Of a DNA stretch of 5,047 nucleotides, positions 1 to 5,047 are shown piece after piece (position 1 is the stretch's first letter; each line of letters opens with the position of its first letter). The position numbers were made by a program, and so were the translations under genes. The notes under the pieces were generated by a model, which saw only the letters and a list, made by a program, of their open reading frames with translations, did no database searches and was not told where the DNA came from. Source of the DNA: Sulfurimonas sp. (lineage in GTDB: Bacteria > Campylobacterota > Campylobacteria > Campylobacterales > Sulfurimonadaceae); NCBI GenBank assembly GCA_027044845.1, contig JALUBM010000190.1:1-5047 (forward strand). The letters run 5' to 3'.

Positions 1-7
1 GTTTTAT

Positions 8-1309
8 ATGTTTTCTAAACGAAGTATACGAACAAGTTTTTTAATACAACTGATATTTTCATCGGTAACTCTTATAATTATCTTTTCATCACTCTTATAT
101 TTATATATAGAAAAATCAATTTATGATGATAAAAAATCAGAACTCGTTCAATATGCCAAAAATATTTCTACTTACAAATCGGTTTTCAAATCTGATGAAT
201 CTATTCCTGAGAACTTTTTTTCTTTAAATGTCGGCATAATTTATTTGAAAAATCCTGATACGCAGATGGATGTTTATGAAAAAACAGAACACGATCATAC
301 TTATTTGACACTTATTTATCCTTTTAATCTTGACAATAAAAGCTACTTAAAAATCAAAAAAGACATCACCCCAACAAAACAACTACTGAAAAAAATAAAG
401 AAGTATATCTTTATCATTAATATAGCTGGTATTTTACTTGTTATTGTTTACGCCATTGCTTTATCTAAAATGTTGGTTGCTCCAATACAAACATTGACAA
501 AAAAGCTAGCAAATATGAATGAACACTTAATAAAAGAAATCGACATACAAAAACTTCCCACAGAGTTTGAACCTTTAGGAGAAACGTTGAATCACCTAAT
601 TTCAAGGATTCAGAACTTTGTAAAATACCAAAAAGAACTTTTTATCGGAACGGCGCATGAGCTTAAAACTCCTTTAGCAGTTATCAAACTTAAAAATCAA
701 GTAACACTTATAAAGAAACGTTCACCTGAAGAGTACATAGACGCGATTAAAACAACCAACAAAACAGTTGATGAGATGAACATCATTGTTTCAAATATAC
801 TCAATATCGGACGTCAAGAGGGTGCACAGCTTGATAAACCAGTAGAAGTTGATGTCATTATATTTTTAAAACAAAAAGCGAATGATTTTGAACTACTTGC
901 TAAAAATGAAGGTAAGAAACTTCATATGAATTTTAAACCCGATGGATTTATGGCAACACTACAGTTAAGCCTTTTAAATCAGATTATTCAAAACTTCTTG
1001 CAAAATGCCTTAAAATTTACACCTAAAGACAAATCTGTAACACTTAAAAGTTCTCAAGATGATGTAGGGCTTTTAATAGAAGTCATAGATGAAGGGTGTG
1101 GAATTGACGATGCAGTTGATTTATTTGCACCGTTTAAAAGACAAGGCAATAAATCAGGTGTTGGACTTGGTCTATTTTTAGCAAAAAGTGCTGCCGATGC
1201 CCTAGGTGCAAAAATCACCATAAAAAATAGAGAAGATGGTATTGACGGAACAATTGCCTCTTTACAACTCAATTCTAAACTATCTTGTATAATTCCAAGA
1301 AATCGATAA
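8..1309 (+). CDS. Membrane-bound sensor histidine kinase (HAMP-HisKA-HATPase_c)
   Basis: The 433-residue protein has the layout of an inner-membrane two-component sensor that autophosphorylates on His and passes the phosphate to a response regulator. A first membrane helix lies at about residues 11-33, an extracytoplasmic sensor region of about 100 residues follows, and a second helix lies at about 133-153. A HAMP-like linker (about 150-203, with the typical Pro at 159) leads to the H-box HELKTP, with the phosphoacceptor His217 encoded at 656-658. The ATPase domain shows the N-box (Asn329 and Asn333 in QNFLQNALKFT), the G1 box DEGCGI (361-366), an F-box (LFAPF, 372-376) and the G2 box GVGLGLF (384-390), so the enzyme looks catalytically intact. 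The sensor region resembles nothing I recognise, so the stimulus is unknown. The ATG at 8 precedes the first helix suitably, but only seven upstream bases are visible and no ribosome binding site can be judged. The partner regulator is probably encoded just outside the left edge. Family assignment is firm; pathway is not. Confidence 0.93.
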   Translation: MFSKRSIRTSFLIQLIFSSVTLIIIFSSLLYLYIEKSIYDDKKSELVQYAKNISTYKSVFKSDESIPENFFSLNVGIIYLKNPDTQMDVYEKTEHDHTYLTLIYPFNLDNKSYLKIKKDITPTKQLLKKIKKYIFIINIAGILLVIVYAIALSKMLVAPIQTLTKKLANMNEHLIKEIDIQKLPTEFEPLGETLNHLISRIQNFVKYQKELFIGTAHELKTPLAVIKLKNQVTLIKKRSPEEYIDAIKTTNKTVDEMNIIVSNILNIGRQEGAQLDKPVEVDVIIFLKQKANDFELLAKNEGKKLHMNFKPDGFMATLQLSLLNQIIQNFLQNALKFTPKDKSVTLKSSQDDVGLLIEVIDEGCGIDDAVDLFAPFKRQGNKSGVGLGLFLAKSAADALGAKITIKNREDGIDGTIASLQLNSKLSCIIPRNR

Positions 1310-1336
1310 CATTTCAAAAACAATAAAGCTTTAATT

Positions 1337-1345
1337 TGATATAAA
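1337..1345 (+). promoter_or_regulatory. Candidate extended -10 promoter for the ferredoxin-ppx unit
   Basis: TGATATAAA fits an extended -10 element (TGn followed by TATAAA, hexamer at 1340-1345). It is the best promoter match in the 78-base gap between the kinase and the ferredoxin gene. No good -35 is present: the hexamer 17 bases upstream (1317-1322, AAAACA) matches only the last three bases of TTGACA. Housekeeping promoters of Campylobacterota are known to have a weakly conserved -35 and rely on the -10 plus upstream T-rich stretches. Transcription would start near 1352, giving a leader of about 36 bases. The gap is so AT-rich that chance matches are easy, so this is only a candidate. No terminator hairpin with a T-run follows the kinase, so read-through is also possible. 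Confidence 0.4.
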
Positions 1346-1373
1346 TCGTCAGATAAAAAATAAGTCCAAAATA

Positions 1374-1378
1374 TAAGG
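1374..1378 (+). promoter_or_regulatory. Ribosome binding site that decides the ferredoxin start
   Basis: TAAGG at 1374-1378 is the only Shine-Dalgarno-like element before the ferredoxin gene. It lies nine bases before the ATG at 1388, which is normal spacing. It lies only three bases before the in-frame TTG at 1382, which is too close. This supports starting the protein at the ATG. Confidence 0.65.
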
Positions 1379-1387
1379 TTTTTGAAT

Positions 1388-1639
1388 ATGGCTCTAATAA
1401 TTAATGATGAATGTATCGCATGCGATGCATGTAGAGAAGAATGTCCTACATTGGCAATAGAAGAAGGTGATCCGATTTACTATATTGACCCTGATAGATG
1501 TACAGAATGTGTAGGTATATATGACGAACCTGCATGTATATCTGTTTGTCCAGTTGACTGTATAGTTCCAGATAAAGATAATGTTGAAACAATAGCCGAA
1601 CTTCAGTTTAAATATAAAAATTTAGAGATAGAAGAGTAG
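1388..1639 (+). CDS. Alvin/YfhL-type 2[4Fe-4S] ferredoxin
   Basis: This is a small soluble electron carrier of 83 residues with two [4Fe-4S] clusters. Cys9, Cys12, Cys15 and Cys19-Pro form CX2CX2CX3CP; Cys38, Cys41, Cys50 and Cys54-Pro form CX2CX8CX3CP. The eight-residue loop between Cys41 and Cys50 and the C-terminal extension after the second motif mark the Allochromatium vinosum (Alvin) or YfhL subgroup, as opposed to short clostridial ferredoxins. An extra Cys58 in CPVDCI is also typical of that group. Known members hold clusters of very low and unequal potential. The redox partner here cannot be read from the sequence. The start is taken at ATG 1388: the in-frame TTG at 1382 would add only Met-Asn and sits too near the Shine-Dalgarno site, and family members begin MAL. 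It lies four bases before ppx; from memory, C. jejuni (often named fdxB) and H. pylori (fdxA) have the same order. Identity is very secure; physiological role is unknown. Confidence 0.95.
   Translation: MALIINDECIACDACREECPTLAIEEGDPIYYIDPDRCTECVGIYDEPACISVCPVDCIVPDKDNVETIAELQFKYKNLEIEE
1630..1636 (+). promoter_or_regulatory. Purine-rich ribosome binding site inside the ferredoxin 3' end
   Basis: AGAAGAG lies inside the last codons of the ferredoxin gene, seven bases before the TTG start of ppx. It is a modest Shine-Dalgarno match. Its position, with a TTG start and a four-base gap after the ferredoxin stop, suggests that ppx translation depends partly on ribosomes finishing the ferredoxin. 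Confidence 0.45.
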
Positions 1640-1643
1640 CCCG

Positions 1644-3110
1644 TTGGCAAAGCGTGTTGCGGTCATAGACATTGGTTCTAATTCAATTAGAATGGTGATA
1701 TACGAAAAAGTTTCCCGTTTTGCTTTTCATCTCCTACATGAAGCAAAATCAAAAGTTAGAATTTCTGAAGATACCTATAAACACAGTGGGAATTTACAGA
1801 AAATTCCTATGCAAAGAACTTTTGATGCATTAAGTGATTTTATACAAATTAGCAGCTCTTTTAAAGCAAATAAAATTTTATGTGTAGCAACTTCAGCTTT
1901 GCGTGATGCACCTAATAAAAAAGAGTTTCTGTTAAAAGTAAAACAAAATCTCAAGCTCAATATTAAAATAATCAGTGGGGAGAAAGAAGCTTACTTCGGT
2001 GCTATTGCCTGTGCGAACCTTTTACCACAACAACGCAATGCACTGAGTATTGATATAGGAGGTGGATCCACTGAACTCGCTTATATTGACAAAAATAATG
2101 TTTCGCACCCTCTATCACTAAAACTTGGGACAGTACGTCTTAAAGAGCTTTATTTTGATACTTTCAACATCAAAGACGCTATTAAATACATTGATAAACA
2201 ATTAGAATTGTTACCTATTGAAAAAATCAAAACACTTATTGGTATTGGTGGTACATTTAGAGCAATATCGAGTGCTATCATGAAGCGTGAGGCCTATCCT
2301 CTTAACAAGTTGCATGCTTATGCATATAATGCTGTGATACTCAAAAAATTTAATGAAGAGCTTTTAAAAACAAAAAGTAATAAAGAACTAAAGAATCTTT
2401 TCATCGACAGTAATAGATTTGATGTCATAAAACCTGGGACACTGATACTCCAAAGAATTCTAAAAAAGATAAATGTATCTAATATTGTCACAAGTGGTGT
2501 CGGTGTAAGAGAAGGTGTTTATTTATCAGACCTATTAAGAAACTCAAAGCATAAGTTTCCTCATAATTACAATACCTCAGTACGATATATTATAGATTCA
2601 TACATTCAAGATAAGCAGTTTTCAAATAATTTGAATCTACTCAGTAAGAAAATATTTGACTTAACATATCAATATCTCAACATTGATTATAAGTATAAAT
2701 ATCATCTGGCATTAGCAGCAAAACTCTACCCTGCTGGAAGCAGTGTACATTTTTATTCACAAAACAAGCATACCTATTATTTGATACAAAGTGCTTTAGA
2801 GTATGGCTTTACACATCATGATATTATGCTTATAGCAACATTGACAAAATATGCGAAGAACAAGCTGCCTTCAAATACACATTTACAGCTTTACAACAAA
2901 TTACTGCCCAAAGAAGAGACCACAAAAAGACTCAGTTTTCTTCTCTCTTTAAGTATCGCACTTTTAAGTCACAGACCAAGAAACTTAGATTTTGAGTTAA
3001 GTTTTGAAGAGAATATATTACATGTAAGCTCCCAAAAGAAGCCCTATTTATCGCAAGAAGCAGTTGAAAAATTAGAGTGCGTACACAAAGATTTTAAAGT
3101 ATCCTTCTAA
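1644..3110 (+). CDS. ppx: Ppx/GppA-family exopolyphosphatase / pppGpp phosphatase
   Basis: This family removes terminal phosphates from polyphosphate or converts pppGpp to ppGpp, linking phosphate storage with the stringent response; it acts in the cytoplasm. The 488-residue protein carries the ASKHA-fold signatures in order: DIGSNS (9-14, first phosphate loop), ATSALRDAPN (82-91), SGEKEA (111-116, where Glu115 aligns with the catalytic Glu of the family), DIGGGSTEL (137-145, second phosphate loop), GIGGT (200-204) and GVGVREG (285-291). A helical C-terminal part from about 305 occupies the place of the HD-like domain, but its metal-binding positions look lost: LYPAG (361-365) replaces the usual LHEVG-like motif and KYAKNK (402-407) replaces a YH motif. 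The TTG start gives MAKRVAVIDIG, matching homologous N-termini; no better start precedes the first motif. It follows the ferredoxin by four bases, and its stop overlaps the stop of convergent bamA. Sequence alone cannot separate polyphosphate from pppGpp activity. Confidence 0.93.
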   Translation: MAKRVAVIDIGSNSIRMVIYEKVSRFAFHLLHEAKSKVRISEDTYKHSGNLQKIPMQRTFDALSDFIQISSSFKANKILCVATSALRDAPNKKEFLLKVKQNLKLNIKIISGEKEAYFGAIACANLLPQQRNALSIDIGGGSTELAYIDKNNVSHPLSLKLGTVRLKELYFDTFNIKDAIKYIDKQLELLPIEKIKTLIGIGGTFRAISSAIMKREAYPLNKLHAYAYNAVILKKFNEELLKTKSNKELKNLFIDSNRFDVIKPGTLILQRILKKINVSNIVTSGVGVREGVYLSDLLRNSKHKFPHNYNTSVRYIIDSYIQDKQFSNNLNLLSKKIFDLTYQYLNIDYKYKYHLALAAKLYPAGSSVHFYSQNKHTYYLIQSALEYGFTHHDIMLIATLTKYAKNKLPSNTHLQLYNKLLPKEETTKRLSFLLSLSIALLSHRPRNLDFELSFEENILHVSSQKKPYLSQEAVEKLECVHKDFKVSF

Positions 3111-3119
3111 AATCTTTGT
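3085..3119. terminator. Perfect 12-bp inverted repeat across the convergent ppx/bamA 3' ends
   Basis: ACAAAGATTTTA at 3085-3096 and its exact reverse complement TAAAATCTTTGT at 3108-3119 flank an 11-base loop. The stem can grow by three pairs (AAG 3097-3099 with CTT 3104-3106) if C3107 bulges out, leaving the loop TATC. Both stop codons (TAA 3108-3110 on +, TAG as CTA 3107-3109 on -) lie at the loop and right arm, so the structure forms in either transcript. The stem is AT-rich (three G/C pairs of twelve) and has no run of T after it in either direction, so it is not a textbook intrinsic terminator. It could be a bidirectional terminator or a 3' end stabiliser; this role is inference. The repeat itself is certain. 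Confidence 0.55.
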
Positions 3120-5047
3120 CCCATTGTAAATTCAAATGCTGCTGTCTGGTCGCCTTCTTTAGGACTTATTGGACGTGCAAACATTAACTGAATAGGTCCA
3201 ACTGGTGAAAACCACTCTATTCCCGCACCATATCCCGCACGTGAAATATTATTTGATAATAAATTATCTGTAATATTATCTGAAATTGTTCCCCAATCGG
3301 CAAAGGTCACCAATCGCATTTTAGCTTTTGGTATTAAAGGTAAACTAAGCTCTAAATTATTAGAAAAAGTCTGTGTACCACCAACTCTTCTTATACCATC
3401 TGTCGCTGTAGCATCAGCTACTGTCGGTGAAAGAGAGTAGGACTGATACCCACGAACACTCCCGATACCACCCATATAAAATTTTTCAGCCAATGGAACA
3501 TCTCCATTGTTAATTAAAGCATAATATCGTGCTTTGTATCTAAAGATAGCATCAAATCCCAGTAAATTTTCAAGCCCATAATATTTAGCAAAATTAGTCC
3601 GTGCTTTTATAAAATCTGCTGTTCCACCAAGCCCTGCTTTTTCAATACTTTGTGATAATTCAAATCCCTTGCGTGGTAAATAATAATCATCCGTATTATC
3701 CCATTTTACACTTATAGTCACACCACTTTTTGTATAAGATTCAAACGGATTTACTCCACCATATACACTAGAATTAAAATCACTACCAAAAGTATAGCTA
3801 TTACTTGAATAACCATACCCCAAATATCCGCTTATATGGCGTGTAAATCTATGTCCCAACCCCATCGTTAAACCATTACTTAATACTGAATAATCAATAT
3901 AATCATTAGCTGAATGATAAATAGAGAAGTTTCCACTGTAATCACTATCATTTAATCGTGGATTTGAAATATTAAATGAGTAATTCTGCGTCGTTTGTGA
4001 TTTTTCCGCTTTCACACCTACATTGATTCCTGAACCCCAAATATTTCTGTCACTGACACCAATACTGACTAAAAGACCACCATAGCTTCCATATCCACCA
4101 CCAATTTGAATGTTACCTGTCGGTGCTTCTTTTACTTTTACAATCAAATCCATTGTTTTATTATCAATTCTCTTTTCTTCTATTGTATTACTGTCAAAAA
4201 AACCAAGTCTTCCCAGTGCAGAACGAGAATCTGTCAAGTCAGTTAAGGAATACATATCACCTGGACCTAAATATAATTCTCTACGAATGACTCTGTCAAG
4301 TGTTCTGCTATTCCCAGAAATTAATACATTTCTGATTTTTACTTTATACCCTGGTATAACTTTATAAACAACTGCAACAGTATGCTTTTTTTTATCTTTT
4401 TTCAGATCAGGAACAACTTGAACAAATGCATACCCCAAATCGGCAACAAGTGTTTTGATTTTTTTAGAATCATCTCTAAAATTCTTTATATTAAATACTT
4501 CCCCTGGTTCAAGAGAAATAACTTTTTGCAACTTTTTATCGTCCGTAACATGTTTTACTTGATATACAGAAATTTTACTAATTTTATAAGGTTTCCCTTC
4601 AGAAATCAGATAACTCATATCAGCACTATAATTATCAAAGTCAACACGCACAAACGGTGCATCAACTTTTGCATCCAAATATCCATATTGCATATAATAA
4701 TCACGAATACGAAGATTATCATATTCAAGATCTTTTAAACTCATTTTTCCGTTATTACGACCCCAGAACCAACCCATAAACTCTTTTTGTTTATTTGCAA
4801 TAACATCATCAAAATCATCAGGGTCTAATCCATATACACCACTATATTTAAGCTTTTTGATAATAATTTCTTCACCCTCATTTACTATAAAAGTTACTTT
4901 GACACTTCCATTTTTCAGATATTTTGTTTCAACTTCCACAACACTATCAATTTTCCCTTCTTGAGATATTGCATTTATAATACGCTTTTTTGCAGCCTCA
5001 AGTTTTTTCTCATCATACAAAGTTCCCTTTTTAATCTGAATTACAGA
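3107..5047 (-). CDS. bamA: Outer membrane protein assembly factor BamA, 5' partial
   Basis: BamA is the core of the BAM complex; its periplasmic POTRA domains receive unfolded porins and its barrel inserts them into the outer membrane. The frame is open to the last base (nine codons beyond a TTG at 5018-5020, encoding SVIQIKKGT), so that TTG is an internal Leu codon and the true start is outside. Numbering from that Leu, the visible part holds the rest of POTRA2 (to about 48), POTRA3 (about 51-143, with the Trp-rich WFWGRNNGK stretch that parallels PWWNVVGDRK of E. coli), POTRA4 (about 146-224) and POTRA5 (about 226-298, with RLGFFD). The barrel spans about 300-637. It has the conserved loop-6 motif VRGY (522-525, bases 3446-3457) and ends in Phe, the outer-membrane signal. 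The loop after VRGY is much shorter than in E. coli and lacks its Cys pair. Signal peptide, POTRA1 and early POTRA2, roughly 100 residues, are missing. The gene converges on ppx with overlapping stops. Confidence 0.95.
   Translation of the reverse strand, partial: SVIQIKKGTLYDEKKLEAAKKRIINAISQEGKIDSVVEVETKYLKNGSVKVTFIVNEGEEIIIKKLKYSGVYGLDPDDFDDVIANKQKEFMGWFWGRNNGKMSLKDLEYDNLRIRDYYMQYGYLDAKVDAPFVRVDFDNYSADMSYLISEGKPYKISKISVYQVKHVTDDKKLQKVISLEPGEVFNIKNFRDDSKKIKTLVADLGYAFVQVVPDLKKDKKKHTVAVVYKVIPGYKVKIRNVLISGNSRTLDRVIRRELYLGPGDMYSLTDLTDSRSALGRLGFFDSNTIEEKRIDNKTMDLIVKVKEAPTGNIQIGGGYGSYGGLLVSIGVSDRNIWGSGINVGVKAEKSQTTQNYSFNISNPRLNDSDYSGNFSIYHSANDYIDYSVLSNGLTMGLGHRFTRHISGYLGYGYSSNSYTFGSDFNSSVYGGVNPFESYTKSGVTISVKWDNTDDYYLPRKGFELSQSIEKAGLGGTADFIKARTNFAKYYGLENLLGFDAIFRYKARYYALINNGDVPLAEKFYMGGIGSVRGYQSYSLSPTVADATATDGIRRVGGTQTFSNNLELSLPLIPKAKMRLVTFADWGTISDNITDNLLSNNISRAGYGAGIEWFSPVGPIQLMFARPISPKEGDQTAAFEFTMGQRF

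Noticed and set aside
215..221. T7 run (and an A7 run at 389-395) inside the kinase gene as possible phase-variation tracts.
   Set aside because: Phase-variable genes in Campylobacterota usually use longer tracts, often of G or C. Runs of seven A or T are ordinary in this composition and the frame is intact.
1054..1323. An 89-codon open frame on the - strand.
   Set aside because: It lies opposite the conserved ATP-binding motifs of the histidine kinase, has Ser/Pro-rich composition typical of a shadow, and resembles no family I know.
1324..1333. A 10-bp palindrome TAAAGCTTTA just upstream of the candidate promoter.
   Set aside because: It could be an operator, but in DNA this AT-rich a ten-base palindrome is expected often, and there is no second copy in the gap to support regulator binding.
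1330..1346. Two TTTAAT/ATAAAT-like half-sites spaced five bases apart, resembling the direct-repeat layout bound by HP1043/CosR-type regulators.
   Set aside because: The half-sites match each other imperfectly, overlap the -10 element and consist almost wholly of A and T, so the match has no weight without binding data or conservation.
4382..4738. A 118-codon open frame on the + strand.
   Set aside because: It is fully antisense to the POTRA region of bamA, its product is a low-complexity Ile/Phe/Asn-rich string, and it has no convincing ribosome binding site. It is a shadow frame.
1..5047. A previously undescribed defence, mobile or biosynthetic system.
   Set aside because: Every long frame belongs to a known chromosomal family, there is no transposase, integrase, repeat array or tRNA attachment site, and codon use looks even across the genes.

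Overview
The window comes from an AT-rich bacterial chromosome, most likely a member of the Campylobacterota (the former Epsilonproteobacteria, such as Sulfurimonas, Arcobacter or Campylobacter relatives). The basis is the low GC content, the Lys/Asn/Ile-rich proteins, the character of the Ppx/GppA protein, and the order ferredoxin then ppx/gppA. From memory, Campylobacter jejuni and Helicobacter pylori have the same pair. The genus cannot be fixed without a database search.

Layout: positions 8-1309 (+) encode a membrane-bound sensor histidine kinase whose start lies at the left edge. A 78-base gap follows, holding a plausible extended -10 promoter and a Shine-Dalgarno site. Positions 1388-1639 (+) encode an 83-residue Alvin/YfhL-type 2[4Fe-4S] ferredoxin. 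Four bases later, 1644-3110 (+) encodes a Ppx/GppA-family phosphatase that starts at TTG. Positions 3107-5047 (-) encode BamA, the outer-membrane protein assembly factor. BamA is cut by the right edge: its frame stays open to the last base and the signal peptide, POTRA1 and the start of POTRA2 are outside. The window is almost entirely coding, with no non-coding stretch longer than about 80 bases.

The ferredoxin and ppx genes look like one translationally coupled transcription unit, and the kinase may read through into it because I see no terminator behind it. The ppx and bamA genes converge so tightly that their stop codons share bases. A perfect 12-bp inverted repeat spans that junction and lies mostly inside the two reading frames. 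It is the most distinctive non-coding signal in the window and may act as a shared 3' end.

Functionally the genes are signal transduction (kinase), electron transfer (ferredoxin), polyphosphate or (p)ppGpp turnover (Ppx/GppA) and outer-membrane biogenesis (BamA). I see no mobile element, RNA gene, CRISPR array or toxin/defence cassette, and nothing here amounts to a new system. The points worth checking are the convergent stem-loop, the eroded HD-type metal motifs of the Ppx protein, the unexplained ferredoxin-ppx linkage, the unknown sensor domain of the kinase, and two start-site corrections.
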